In this document: positions 54,744 through 63,644 of the stretch, piece by piece
Numbering within the stretch: the first letter of the stretch is position 1
Layout of the letters: every line of letters starts with the position of its first letter
NCBI RefSeq assembly: GCF_000745265.1
Contig: NZ_JQNN01000001.1
Coordinates: 2,170,001-2,234,000, forward strand
Source: Massilia sp. 9096
Lineage (GTDB): Bacteria; Pseudomonadota; Gammaproteobacteria; Burkholderiales; Burkholderiaceae_D
Direction: 5' to 3'
Length of the DNA: 64,000 nucleotides
Program-made: the position numbers and the translations under genes
The notes under the pieces: model-generated
Databases searched by the model: none
Seen by the model: only the letters and a program-made list of their open reading frames with translations
What the model was told of the DNA's origin: nothing

Positions 54744-56444
54744 TTATTTGACTGCCGAGGCAGGCGCCCAGCCTGCCTTCACGCTGCCGTACCAGGCGCC
54801 GTAGGGCGGCAGCGTGATGCGCCCCTTTCCTTCGTGGCTGCCGCTCAAGCCGTGACCGCCCAGGTCCGACGCCTCGAGCGCCTGCGGCCATTCGAACGCC
54901 ACTTCCCCGTCCGACAAATTGAAAGCCGCCAGCACGGCCGGCATCCCGTCCAGGCTGCGCGTGAACGCCAGCACCGGTTCCGGCGCGTCGAAAAAGGCGA
55001 TGGCGCCGCGCGTGAGCTGCGGCTGCGTGCGGCGCCAGGCGATGAAGCGGCGCGCGAAGTTGAGCGGCGAGTCGGCCTCGCCTTCCTGCTTCGCCACGGC
55101 GCGAGCCAAGTGCGGCGCCGCCACCGGCAGCCACGGCGCGCCATCGGTGAAGCCGGCGTTCGGCGCCTCAGGCGTCCAAGGCATCGGCGTGCGGCAGCCG
55201 TCGCGGCCCTTGAACTCGGGCCAGAAGGCGATGCCGTACGGGTCCTGCAGCAGTTCGAACGGCACCTCGGCTTCGCTGAGAGCCAGCTCGTCGCCCTGGT
55301 ACAGGCAAGGCGTGCCGCGCAGCGAACACTGCATCGCCAGCACCAGCCTGGCCAGCGCCGGCGAAGGCTGCTCTCCGCCCCAGCGCGTCATCACGCGCAC
55401 GCTGTCGTGGTTCCCGACCGACCACGATGCCCAGCCGCCCTGCACGCGCGCTTCGAAATCCTCGACCTGCTGGCGGATGTGCGCGGCCGAGAAGTCGGGC
55501 GTCAGCAGGCTGAAGCTGTAGGCCATGTGCAGCTTGTCGCCGCCCGAGGTGTACTCGGCCATGACCGCCAGCGCATCGTCCGCCCCGACCTCGCCGATCG
55601 CGATCGCGCCGTACTCGTCCAGCAGCGTGCGCACCCGGCGCAGGAAGGCGATGTTGTCCGGCTGGGTCTTGTCGTACAGGTGCGACTGCATGCCGTAGGG
55701 GTTCACGGCCGTGGTCAGGCCCGTGTCGTGCGCCGCCGCCGGCGGGTTGCTGCGCAGCTGGCGGTCGTGGAAGTAATAGTCGCAGGCGTCCATGCGCGCG
55801 CCGTCGACCCCGCGTTCGAGCCAGAAGCGCAGCACGTCGAGCTGGGCCTGCTGCACCTCCGGGTTGTGGAAGTTCAGCTGCGGCTGGCTGACCAGGAAGT
55901 TGTGCATGTAGTACTGGCGCCGCCTCGTATCCCACTGCCAGGACGAGCCGCCGAACACCGACAGCCAGTTGTTGGGCGGGTTGCCGTCGGGGAGCGGGTC
56001 GGCCCAGACGTACCAGTCGGCCTTCGGGTTGTCGCGGCTCGCACGGCTTTCGGCGAACCACGGGTGCGCCTCGGCCGTGTGCGACATCACCTGGTCGATC
56101 ATGATCTTCAAGCCCAGCGCGTGCGCGCGCGCGACCAGCGCGTCGAAGTCGGCCAGCGTGCCGAACAGCGGGTCGACGTCGCAGTAGTCGGAAATGTCGT
56201 AGCCGAAGTCCTTCATCGGCGACTTGAAGAAGGGCGACAGCCAGACGATGTCCACGCCGAGGCTGGCGATGTAGTCGAGCCTGGCGGTGATGCCCGGCAG
56301 GTCGCCGACGCCGTCGCCGTCCGTGTCGAGGTAGCTGCGCGGATAGACCTGGTAGATGATGGCGTCGCGCCACCAGTCGGTGGCCGCCGTGGCCGGCGCA
56401 GACGGGGCGGCCTGGGTTGCCGAAATAGCTGGGGTGTTGATCAT
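54744..56444 (-). CDS. GH13 alpha-glucosidase
   Basis: A 566-residue cytosolic GH13 enzyme of the oligo-1,6-glucosidase/alpha-glucosidase type: WWRDAIIYQVYPRSYLDTDG, DIVWLSPFFKSPMKDFGYDI, QVMSHTAE, GVDGARMDACDYY (nucleophile near residue 220), IAIGEVGADD (acid) and SVGNHDSVRVMTRWG. It converts maltooligosaccharides to glucose and complements the glycogen operon it faces. The Ala/Pro/Thr-rich first 20 residues do not look like a signal peptide. Confidence 0.92.
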   Translation of the reverse strand: MINTPAISATQAAPSAPATAATDWWRDAIIYQVYPRSYLDTDGDGVGDLPGITARLDYIASLGVDIVWLSPFFKSPMKDFGYDISDYCDVDPLFGTLADFDALVARAHALGLKIMIDQVMSHTAEAHPWFAESRASRDNPKADWYVWADPLPDGNPPNNWLSVFGGSSWQWDTRRRQYYMHNFLVSQPQLNFHNPEVQQAQLDVLRFWLERGVDGARMDACDYYFHDRQLRSNPPAAAHDTGLTTAVNPYGMQSHLYDKTQPDNIAFLRRVRTLLDEYGAIAIGEVGADDALAVMAEYTSGGDKLHMAYSFSLLTPDFSAAHIRQQVEDFEARVQGGWASWSVGNHDSVRVMTRWGGEQPSPALARLVLAMQCSLRGTPCLYQGDELALSEAEVPFELLQDPYGIAFWPEFKGRDGCRTPMPWTPEAPNAGFTDGAPWLPVAAPHLARAVAKQEGEADSPLNFARRFIAWRRTQPQLTRGAIAFFDAPEPVLAFTRSLDGMPAVLAAFNLSDGEVAFEWPQALEASDLGGHGLSGSHEGKGRITLPPYGAWYGSVKAGWAPASAVK

Positions 56445-56551
56445 TGCGTTCGATGTCCGGGAAAGCCATAGGATCGCACGTCCCCTGCCGGGTCGGCGCG
56501 CGAACCGGCGCCTGGCTATAATCGTCCGCTCGACGCCACGAAGGACAGCCG

Positions 56552-57403
56552 ATGCTGAACACGATCCAGGACCTGATGCGCCCGCCGGCCGGCATGGACT
56601 TCGATTTCAGCCAGCCGCCGGGCGAGCCCGCCCTGACTCCGGCCGATGGCGTGTCGTGGCGCGTATTCGCCAATCCCGTGGCCCTGTTCATCGGCGGCGT
56701 CGCGGCGGTGCTGCTGGAACTGGCCGAGCCGTCGGTGCGTTCCGGCGTATGGGACCACACCGGCTTTCGCGTCGACCCGGTCACGCGCCTGCGCCGCACC
56801 GGCTTCGCGGCGATGATGACCGTCTATGGGCCGCGCACGGCCGCCGAGGCGTTGATCGCGCGCGTGACGCGCATGCATGCGCGCGTGCAGGGGGTCACGC
56901 CGGACGGCCTGCCCTACCGCGCCGACGATCCACGCCTGCTCGACTGGGTCCATGCGACTGCCACATTCGGTTTTACATCGAGCTACCATCGCTACGTGCA
57001 GCCGCTGTCGGCACACGAACGCGATCGGGTTTTCGCCGAGGGCCGGGCCTCGGCCCGGCTGTACGGGGCCACCCATGCGCCGCGTTCATGGGCCGAGTGG
57101 GAGGCGCTGCTGGCGCGCACCGCGCCTACGCTGGAGGCGTCGAACATCCTCGCCGATTTCTTGCGCATCATGGCCAATGCGCCGATCGTGCCCGCGCCCT
57201 TGCGATTGCTGCAGCGCCTGCTGGTGCGCGCCGCCGTGCAGATCGTACCCGAGCCGGTGCGCTCCCTGCCGCAACTGCGCGGGCAGGGCTTGCGCGCCGG
57301 CGAAGCGGCCGTCGTGCGCGCGCTCGCGCGAGGCGGCGCGCTGCTGCCGCTGGGCGACACGCCGCCGCGGCAGGCCGTGCGCAGGATGGTCACGGCCAGG
57401 TAG
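56552..57403 (+). CDS. DUF2236 (MpaB-type oxygenase family) protein
   Basis: A 283-residue protein typical of the short DUF2236 group: WRVFANPVALFIGGVAAVLL, LAEPSVRSGVWDHTGFRVDP, RLRRTGFAAMMTVYGPRTAA, LLDWVHATATFGFTSSYHRY. The conserved His in WVHAT fits the family's heme or metal ligand. A GAAGGA site precedes the ATG at 56552. This is the second DUF2236 member in the window but differs in length and type from the one at 14333. Substrate unknown. Confidence 0.85.
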   Translation: MLNTIQDLMRPPAGMDFDFSQPPGEPALTPADGVSWRVFANPVALFIGGVAAVLLELAEPSVRSGVWDHTGFRVDPVTRLRRTGFAAMMTVYGPRTAAEALIARVTRMHARVQGVTPDGLPYRADDPRLLDWVHATATFGFTSSYHRYVQPLSAHERDRVFAEGRASARLYGATHAPRSWAEWEALLARTAPTLEASNILADFLRIMANAPIVPAPLRLLQRLLVRAAVQIVPEPVRSLPQLRGQGLRAGEAAVVRALARGGALLPLGDTPPRQAVRRMVTAR

Positions 57404-57417
57404 CGTTTCAATGGCCT

Positions 57418-57442
57418 GCGCCGGGGCGCTCGACCCCGGCGC
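57418..57442. terminator. Hairpin between convergent DUF2236 and dps genes
   Basis: A 9-bp perfect stem, GCGCCGGGG (57418-57426) with CCCCGGCGC (57434-57442), and a 7-nt loop in the 50-bp gap between two stop codons. Likely bidirectional. Confidence 0.65.
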
Positions 57443-57453
57443 CGCCGGATGAA

Positions 57454-58017
57454 TCACTCCGCCGACTTCGGCGCGGCGTTGTCCCCCAGTTCCGAATGGC
57501 GCTGCAGGTGCTGCACGATGAACCAGCTTTGCAGCTCGTTGGTGCGCACGATCTCGCTGACGATCAGGTCGTTGGTGCCGTCGTCGCCGGCATCGTCGGC
57601 CTCGCGCGCGAGCGGGCGCGCGTCGAGCAGGATGGTTTCGTGGGCGTCGGCCAGGCGGTCGAGCTGGGCGCGTGCCGACTCGCGGCCGCGCGGGGCGCGT
57701 GCGATCGACGATTCGCTGGCGATGTCGCCCGGCAGCGCGATGGTGACGCCGCCCAGGTTCTGGATGCGCTCGGCGATCGAGTCCATCAGCGTGACCTGTT
57801 CTTCGTAGTGCTTGTCGAACAGCAGGTGCAGTTCGTAGAAGGTCGCGCCGGCGGTCTGCCAGTGGGCCTTCTTGTAGGCGTCGCGCAGGGCCATCGTGTG
57901 GGCCAGCAGGTGGTTCAGGGCGCGCACGCTTTTCGAGCGCACGTCGGCGGCCAGGCCGATGCGCACCGGCGCCAGGGCGCCGAATTCCTGGATAACATCA
58001 TCTTTCTTGTCGGTCAT
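57454..58017 (-). CDS. dps: Dps-family DNA-protection/ferritin-like protein
   Basis: A 187-residue protein. The ATG at 58017 is preceded by GAGA. It has the Dps ferroxidase segment YKKAHWQTAGATFYELHLLF followed by DKHYEEQVTLMDSIAERI, with the His and Asp/Glu ligands supplied across the dimer. The Lys/Asp-rich N-terminus is short. Dps 12-mers store iron with peroxide as oxidant and may coat DNA in stationary phase. The 230 bp upstream (58018-58247) separate it from the divergent pilin-like gene; I see no certain promoter there. Confidence 0.92.
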   Translation of the reverse strand: MTDKKDDVIQEFGALAPVRIGLAADVRSKSVRALNHLLAHTMALRDAYKKAHWQTAGATFYELHLLFDKHYEEQVTLMDSIAERIQNLGGVTIALPGDIASESSIARAPRGRESARAQLDRLADAHETILLDARPLAREADDAGDDGTNDLIVSEIVRTNELQSWFIVQHLQRHSELGDNAAPKSAE

Positions 58018-58247
58018 ATCAGTCTCGCGAAAAGGGTTAATGGATGGGAGTGCCGCTCGCTGCAAGCCGTGCAGGCGTGCACGAGCAAACACGAACAACT
58101 TACACTGCGGCGCGATTTGATGGCGCTCGTATTGATTGACGATGATGCAAGGCAAGCGCGCGCCGTCCTGCTCGACAATTGTCTAAAGTGCATGCTTATT
58201 GAGTCGCGATCCCTCGGTTGCAGGGCCTTTCGTCACGGAGCGATGGT

Positions 58248-58667
58248 ATGCACATGCCCAAACGCCAGCGCGGTTTTACGCTGCTGGAACTCACCACGGT
58301 GGTCGCGATCGCCGGGACCCTGTCGGCCGTCGCCCTGCCGCGCTACGCCGATACGATCCGCAGCGCGCGCGTCGCCAAGATGGATGTCGCGCGCCATGCC
58401 GTGAACGAAGCGGCGCAGGTGTACCACCTCAAGTGGATGCTGGCCGGCTCGCCGGCGGCCGGCAGCGTGCTCGACGAGGTGCAGATGAACGCCAACGGCT
58501 ATCCGACCAGCGCCGGCATCGTGGTCGCGGCCGGGCTGGCAGAGGGCTACGACACCCGCGTGGCCGGCGTCATCGCGGCCGATGCCCAGCATCCCGAGTG
58601 CAGCCTGGCGTACCTGCCCGACACAGGGACCAGCGTGAATCGTTACGGCGACGGCGCTGGCTGCTAG
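58248..58667 (+). CDS. Orphan type IV pilin-like (prepilin) protein
   Basis: A 139-residue prepilin. The ATG at 58248 has GGAG 7 bp upstream; another lies at 58254. The leader HMPKRQRG is cleaved before FTLLELTTVVAIAGTLSAVA, Glu5 present. The mature part has AKMDVARHAVNEAAQVYHLK, a Gly/Ala-rich middle and two Cys residues (HPECSLAY and the C-terminal GC) that could close a D-loop-like disulfide. It is isolated from the assembly operon at 25-40 kb. It may be a substrate of that system or of another pilus. Confidence 0.82.
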   Translation: MHMPKRQRGFTLLELTTVVAIAGTLSAVALPRYADTIRSARVAKMDVARHAVNEAAQVYHLKWMLAGSPAAGSVLDEVQMNANGYPTSAGIVVAAGLAEGYDTRVAGVIAADAQHPECSLAYLPDTGTSVNRYGDGAGC

Positions 58668-58765
58668 GCGGTGCCGGCTGCCAGGCGGCGCCGGCGTGTC
58701 ATCGCGCTGACATGTTGGCGCGCTACGATGTTCCGGTCTTCTTCTATCTCTTCACAGGGTAGTTC

Positions 58766-58800
58766 GATCCGTCGGCCTCACGGTCGTCGGATCTTTTTTT
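58766..58800 (+). terminator. Intrinsic terminator after the pilin-like gene
   Basis: GATCCG (58766-58771) pairs with CGGATC (58788-58793), extended inward by an imperfect TCG/CGT segment, and is followed by seven or more T. It lies 99 bp past the stop codon. The rest of the 254-bp gap to 58922 holds no gene I can support. Confidence 0.7.
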
Positions 58801-58921
58801 GCCTGTAGGACTTCGCTTAAGTCGGAACAGGAATGCGTCCATTCCCAGCCCCATGTCATACGATTACATTCACAAGCAAAGCCTGAGTACGACATCGGCT
58901 CCACTCGACCAAGGACGTCCC

Positions 58922-59140
58922 ATGGAAACGCAACAAGTTGACCGCCGCTCGCAGGCGTCGCCGGCAAGCCCGGCGCTGGATCATGACATCGACAAGGCCG
59001 GCATCGTACGGCAAGGCATGCTGATCCAGGCATGCCTCGGCACCATCGGCGCCGTGGAATTCCTCAAGGCGCACGACGTGGGCGCTGCGGTGATCCACAG
59101 GGTGCTGACCAGCCAGCAGGTGCGCGCCGACGACCTGTGA
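58922..59140 (+). CDS. Small conserved-looking protein of unknown function (72 aa)
   Basis: The ATG at 58922 has an AAGGA site at ideal spacing. The protein starts METQQVDRRSQASPASPALD and ends in an amphipathic helical part: GMLIQACLGTIGAVEFLKAH, DVGAAVIHRVLTSQQVRA. No signal peptide or known motif. Codon use matches coding DNA. Its stop TGA (59138-59140) abuts the stop of the opposite-strand flavin reductase (59141-59143) with no spacer. Confidence 0.6.
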   Translation: METQQVDRRSQASPASPALDHDIDKAGIVRQGMLIQACLGTIGAVEFLKAHDVGAAVIHRVLTSQQVRADDL

Positions 59141-59683
59141 TCATTTCAATCCGGCGCGATGCCGGTGGATGATCCGCCCTGACACCATGAAGGTGCCGTC
59201 GCCTTTGTAGTGCAGGGTTTCCGGGTGCGCCGGCGCAGGCCGGGCACGCGCGGCGACGACTTCCCAGACGAAGAAATTGTAGCGCTCGACCAGGCTGTCG
59301 TCGTGCAGCCTGCACTCGAACTGCGCGTGGCATTCGGCGATCGCGGGCGCGCCGACCTGTTCGCAGGCCTCGGGCGTGAGGCCGAAGGCGTCGAACTTGT
59401 CGAGGTCGGCGCCGCTGGTCGAGCCGATCCCGAGCACCGCGTCCAGCAGCGTCGTCGTCGGCAGGTTGATGACGCACTCGCCGCTGGCGCGGATCAGCTC
59501 GAAACTGTGGTTGCCGGCGGCGATCACGCAGCCGACCAGCGACGGCGTGAATTCCATCACCGTGTGCCAGCCCATCACCATGATGTCGCGCTCGTCGCCG
59601 TGACGCGACGACACCAGCACCACCGGTCCGGGTTCCAGGTAGCGCCGCACCCGGTCCAATTCGATTGCGGCCATGCGCGCCAT
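59141..59683 (-). CDS. Flavin reductase-like FMN-binding protein
   Basis: A 180-residue protein. The ATG at 59683 was chosen because AGGAG lies 6 bp upstream; longer in-frame starts (59716, 59782) lack this. It has the flavin-reductase-like split-barrel pattern: RRYLEPGPVVLVSSRHGDER, MVMGWHTVMEFTPSLVGCVI, ASGECVINLPTTTLLDAVLG and FECRLHDDSLVERYNFFVWE. Members bind FMN and reduce flavin or act as monooxygenase partners. The oxidative partner is not adjacent. It is divergent from the GntR gene across a 363-bp region. Confidence 0.88.
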   Translation of the reverse strand: MARMAAIELDRVRRYLEPGPVVLVSSRHGDERDIMVMGWHTVMEFTPSLVGCVIAAGNHSFELIRASGECVINLPTTTLLDAVLGIGSTSGADLDKFDAFGLTPEACEQVGAPAIAECHAQFECRLHDDSLVERYNFFVWEVVAARARPAPAHPETLHYKGDGTFMVSGRIIHRHRAGLK

Positions 59684-59921
59684 CGCCTGCTCCTTGTCGT
59701 GGGTCGTGTTCGGCATTGTCGCCGGACGCGGCCGGCAGCGGCGGACGACTGGCGGCGTTATCACGGCGACGGTCGCGGCCATGCTGTGGCCTCATACCGG
59801 TAGCAATCTGGCCTCTTTGCCCTGTTGAGATTTTCTCCTTCCTAAACAATCGCTTACAGCACCGCGTCGGCCAGGCGCAACGGTGACGATGCGGCAGCCG
59901 GAGATACCAGTTAAAGACCTG

Positions 59922-59950
59922 TTGACATTGGGATATTGCCAACCTATAGT
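59922..59950 (+). promoter_or_regulatory. Strong sigma-70 promoter with internal operator dyad, upstream of the GntR gene
   Basis: TTGACA (59922-59927), 17-bp spacer, TATAGT (59945-59950): a near-consensus promoter. Within the spacer TTGG (59928-59931) and CCAA (59939-59942) form a 15-bp dyad. A repressor bound there would block polymerase, so autoregulation by the GntR/UTRA protein is likely. The other part of the 363-bp gap 59684-60046 shows no gene. Confidence 0.75.
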
Positions 59951-60046
59951 GTGTTGAAAGTTGACAGCTCATCAATCACCAGGCGGTTCAATGATCGACT
60001 CTCTCATCGGCGGCGACCCCATCGGAACCCACGCAGGGCTGGCATC

Positions 60047-60787
60047 ATGAACGCCCTCGACCAGCTCGCCGGCTTCCGGCCCGATGCCCACAGCGGCACG
60101 CCGCTTTACATCCAGGTCGCGAACAAGCTCTCCAGCGGCATCATCAGCGGCGACTGGCGCGCCAACGAGGCGCTGCCGTCCGAGCGCACGCTGTCCGAGA
60201 TGCTCGACATCTCGCGCGTGACCGCGCGCAAGGCGATCGACATGCTGTGCGAACGCGGCATGTTGACGCGCCGGCGCGGCTCCGGCACCTACATCACGCC
60301 CAAGCTCGAGCAGCCGCTCTCGCGCCTGACCAGCTTTTCCGAAGAGCTCAAGCAGCGCGGCTTCACCGCCGGCTCGCGCTGGCTGCAGCGCGAGATCGGC
60401 GTGGCGACCCCGCTCGAACTGCTGTCGCTGGGCCTGTCGCCGAGCATGCCGGTGGCGCGCCTGAAACGCCTGCGCACGGCCGACAACGTCGTCATGGCGA
60501 TCGAAACCAGCACCATCCCGACCGTCTACATGCCCGATCCGCATGGCGTGGCCAATTCGCTGTACGGCTACCTGGAAGAGCGCGGCGCCGTGCCCTCTCG
60601 CGCGCTGCAGCACATCCGCGCGGTCAACGCCAGCGCCGAGCAGGCGCGCCTGGCCGGCATCGAACCGGGCGCGGCGATGTTGCACATTACCCGCGTCAGC
60701 TACCTGGAGAGCGGCGCCGCGGTCGAGCTGACCCACTCGTACTGCCGCAGCGATTATTACGAGTACGTGGCGGAGGTACGCCGATGA
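60047..60787 (+). CDS. GntR-family regulator with UTRA domain (NagR/DasR-like)
   Basis: A 246-residue regulator. The winged helix at residues about 15-80 (GTPLYIQVANKLSSGIISGD, ALPSERTLSEMLDISRVTAR, RRRGSGTYIT) is followed by a UTRA effector domain (about 100-240) that binds phosphorylated amino sugars in NagR/DasR proteins. TSFSEELKQRGFTAGSRWLQ is the hinge typical of this group. It overlaps the GH3 hexosaminidase gene by ATGA, so it probably controls N-acetylglucosamine use, including its own operon. Confidence 0.9.
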   Translation: MNALDQLAGFRPDAHSGTPLYIQVANKLSSGIISGDWRANEALPSERTLSEMLDISRVTARKAIDMLCERGMLTRRRGSGTYITPKLEQPLSRLTSFSEELKQRGFTAGSRWLQREIGVATPLELLSLGLSPSMPVARLKRLRTADNVVMAIETSTIPTVYMPDPHGVANSLYGYLEERGAVPSRALQHIRAVNASAEQARLAGIEPGAAMLHITRVSYLESGAAVELTHSYCRSDYYEYVAEVRR

Positions 60788-62292
60788 GTGCGCCGATGAG
60801 TGAGGCGATGAGCACCGAGCTGAAGCAACTCGCCGGCCGGATGATCATGATCCGCTTCCCTGGCACGACGCTCGACGAGGAAACCGCCACCTTCCTGCGC
60901 GCCTACCGGATCGGCGGGGTCTGCCTGTTCCGCCAGAACATGGTCGATGCCGGGCAGCTGGCGCAACTCACCGCCGACCTGCGCGCCGCGATGGGGACGC
61001 ACGCTCTGATCGGCATCGACCAGGAAGGCGGCGCCGTGGTGCGCGCGACCTGGCTGCCGCAGCCGCCGGCCGCGATGGGGCTGGGCGCAGCCGACGACCC
61101 CGGGCTGGCGCGCGAAGTCGGCGTTGCGGTCGCGCGCGGGGTGCGTGCGCTCGGCTTCAACTGGAACTTCGCGCCGGTACTGGACCTGAACAACAATCCG
61201 GACAACCCGGTCATCGCCGAGCGCTCGTTCGGCGCCGACCCCGCGCGCGCGGCCGAGCTGGCGCTGGCCTGGATGGCGGGCAGCCTGGCGGAGGGCGTGG
61301 CCTGCTGCGTCAAGCACTTCCCCGGCCACGGCGACACCCACGTCGACTCGCACCGCGACCTGCCGCGCGTCGACAAACCGCTGGCGCAGCTGGAAGCGTT
61401 CGAGTTCAAGCCCTTCCGCACGGCCGCGCCGCATGCGCCGGCCCTGATGACGGCGCACATCGTCTACCCGGCGCTCGACGCCGACATGCCGGCCACGATG
61501 TCGCGCCGCATCCTGCACGGCCTGCTGCGCGAGGAATGGGATTACCAGGGCGTGATCATCACCGACGGCATGGACATGCATGCGATCGCCGGCCGCTACG
61601 GCGCCGGACAAGCCGCCGTGCGTGCGCTGCAGGCTGGCGCCGACATGGTAATGGCGCTCGGTACCAGGGCCACGCAGATGGAAACCATCGACGCGATCGC
61701 CGCGGCTCTCGCCGACGGCACCCTGCCGCTCGCGGGCGCGCACGCGCGCGTGGCGCGCCTGCACGCGCTGGCGCGGCGCTTTCCGTCCAAGGGCTCGCCC
61801 TACCCGCAGGAGGAAGCCGACCGCGCGCTGATGGCGCTGGCCTGGCGGCGCGGCTTGACCGCGTACCGGGACCCGCAGCGCCCGCCGATCGGCAGCCGGG
61901 TGCGCCTGGTGGCGCGCGCGGACGTGGTCAGCGACGGCGTCTCGGAAGCCGGCGTGCCGGCGGCGAGCGTGGCCGACCTGCTGCGCCGCCACTTCGACGT
62001 CGACCTGGTCACCTTCGACGACGAAGACCGCTTCGACTGGGCGGCCCTGCCCCCGGACGGCCGCCTGACGATCCTGGCATCGACCAGCCGCATGCGCTAC
62101 GGCGCGCACGCGCGTTCGAACTGGACGCCCGACCTGCACCTGGCGCTGTGGAACCCCTACCAGGCGCTCGATTTCAACACGCCCGCCCTGCTCACCTACG
62201 GCTTCGCGCCGCCCGCGCTGGACGCCGTCGGCGCCTGGCTGGCCGGCGAGATCGAGGCCGCAGGCCGCATCCCCGTGCCCGGGTTCGACTGA
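60784..62292 (+). CDS. GH3 beta-N-acetylhexosaminidase (NagZ-like)
   Basis: A 502-residue protein with no signal peptide. The ATG at 60784 has GGAGG 8 bp upstream; ATGs at 60796 and 60808 are alternatives. The GH3 barrel has IGIDQEGGAVVRATW, the catalytic-loop signature CVKHFPGHGDTHVDSH (NagZ-type His-Asp dyad) and VIITDGMDMHAIAGRYG (nucleophile Asp). A C-terminal domain of about 150 residues makes it longer than E. coli NagZ (about 340). It removes GlcNAc from chitin or peptidoglycan fragments in the cytosol. It is coupled to the regulator upstream and followed 16 bp later by a transporter. Confidence 0.92.
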   Translation: MSAPMSEAMSTELKQLAGRMIMIRFPGTTLDEETATFLRAYRIGGVCLFRQNMVDAGQLAQLTADLRAAMGTHALIGIDQEGGAVVRATWLPQPPAAMGLGAADDPGLAREVGVAVARGVRALGFNWNFAPVLDLNNNPDNPVIAERSFGADPARAAELALAWMAGSLAEGVACCVKHFPGHGDTHVDSHRDLPRVDKPLAQLEAFEFKPFRTAAPHAPALMTAHIVYPALDADMPATMSRRILHGLLREEWDYQGVIITDGMDMHAIAGRYGAGQAAVRALQAGADMVMALGTRATQMETIDAIAAALADGTLPLAGAHARVARLHALARRFPSKGSPYPQEEADRALMALAWRRGLTAYRDPQRPPIGSRVRLVARADVVSDGVSEAGVPAASVADLLRRHFDVDLVTFDDEDRFDWAALPPDGRLTILASTSRMRYGAHARSNWTPDLHLALWNPYQALDFNTPALLTYGFAPPALDAVGAWLAGEIEAAGRIPVPGFD

Positions 62293-62308
62293 GGAGTTCA
62301 TCATCGAC

Positions 62309-63637
62309 ATGCACACGCCGACGCTTGCACCCGCGGCCACGCGGCCCGCCACCCGGCGCAGCCCGCTGGCCTGGGTGCCCAGCCTGTATTTCGCCCAGGG
62401 CCTGCCGTTCTATGCGGTCGCGATCGTCGCCGGCCAGATGTTCAAGAGCATGGGCGTGGCCAACGACGACATCGCCCACTGGACCGCGGCCATCATGTCG
62501 GCCTGGATCTTCAAGCCGCTATGGAGCCCCTTCCTCGAACTGGCTTCGAGCAAGAAGCTGGTGGTGGTGAGCTTCCAGCTGATCGGCGGCGCCTGCCTGG
62601 GCCTGGTCGCGGCGGCGCTGCACCTGCCGTTCTGGTTCGGCGCCTGCGTGGCGATGCTGACCCTGGTCGCGATCTGCTCGGCCACGCACGACGTGGCCTG
62701 CGACGGCCTGTACATCGCCAGCCTGGACGAAACCGGGCAGGCGCGTTACGCCGGCTGGACCGGCACCTTCTTCAACGCCGGCCGCTTCATCTCGGCCGGC
62801 GGCCTGCTGCTGCTGGCCGGCTACCTGGAAAAGACGGTGGGCGCGGTGTCGGCCTGGACCATCGTGTTTTGCATCGTCGCCGCGATGCTGGTCGGCCTGG
62901 GCCTGTACAACAGCTGGGCGCTGCCGCTGGCGCCGAACACGCTGGCGCTCGGCCATGATGCCGGCGCCATCGCACGCACGCTGTGGCAAGTCATCGTCGA
63001 TTATTTCCGGAAGCCCGGCATCTGGGTCTCGATCGTCTTCATCATCCTGTTCCGTGCCTGCGAGGCCCAGGTGCAGACCATCGGCCCGCTGTTCCTGCGC
63101 GAGGCGCGCAACCTGGGCGGCCTGGGCCTGTCGACTTCGGAAGTGGGCGCGGTATACGGCACCGTCGGCACGGTCGCCTTCATCGTCGGCAGCATCGCGG
63201 GCGGCTACTTCACCGCCAGGCTGGGCCTGAAACGCGCGATGCTGGCGCTGATCCTGGCGGTCAACCTGCCGAATGCCGTGTTCTGGTATCTGTCGATGAC
63301 CCAGCCGACCGACCTGACGGTCATCGGCGCCGGCCTGTGCATGGAGATGTTCGGCTACGGCTTCGGCTTCGTGGGCCTGATTTTATACATGATGCAGGTG
63401 GTCGCGCCGGGCAAGTACCAGACCGCGCACTACGCCTTCTCGACCGGCATCATGCAGCTGGGCTTCTCGCTGTTCAAGTACGTCAGCGGCGACATCCAGC
63501 TGGCGCTGGGCTACCGCCACTTCTTCCTGTGGGTGATGCTGGCGGCGATCCCGGTGGCGGTGCTGTCACAGGTCATTCCGATGCAGGCGCGCCGCGCGCT
63601 CGACGACGGCGCGGACGCCCCGCGCGCGGACGCGTAA
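62309..63637 (+). CDS. MFS transporter, AmpG-like (probable amino-sugar or muropeptide importer)
   Basis: A 442-residue protein with about 12 membrane helices. The start WVPSLYFAQGLPFYAVAIVA and ATHDVACDGLYIASLDETGQ resemble the AmpG-type MFS subfamily (YFxxGLPxxxx and DxxxDAY signatures, here with Gly-Leu-Tyr). AmpG imports anhydromuropeptides, and relatives in nag clusters import chitooligosaccharides. GAGG lies upstream but rather far (about 12 bp) from the ATG at 62309. Position after the GH3 gene supports import of its substrate. Confidence 0.88.
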   Translation: MHTPTLAPAATRPATRRSPLAWVPSLYFAQGLPFYAVAIVAGQMFKSMGVANDDIAHWTAAIMSAWIFKPLWSPFLELASSKKLVVVSFQLIGGACLGLVAAALHLPFWFGACVAMLTLVAICSATHDVACDGLYIASLDETGQARYAGWTGTFFNAGRFISAGGLLLLAGYLEKTVGAVSAWTIVFCIVAAMLVGLGLYNSWALPLAPNTLALGHDAGAIARTLWQVIVDYFRKPGIWVSIVFIILFRACEAQVQTIGPLFLREARNLGGLGLSTSEVGAVYGTVGTVAFIVGSIAGGYFTARLGLKRAMLALILAVNLPNAVFWYLSMTQPTDLTVIGAGLCMEMFGYGFGFVGLILYMMQVVAPGKYQTAHYAFSTGIMQLGFSLFKYVSGDIQLALGYRHFFLWVMLAAIPVAVLSQVIPMQARRALDDGADAPRADA

Positions 63638-63644
63638 AAAACCG

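Noticed and set aside
61536..62570. Plus-strand open frame overlapping the GH3 and MFS genes
   Set aside because: Out of frame with both, Arg/Gly-rich and without start signals.
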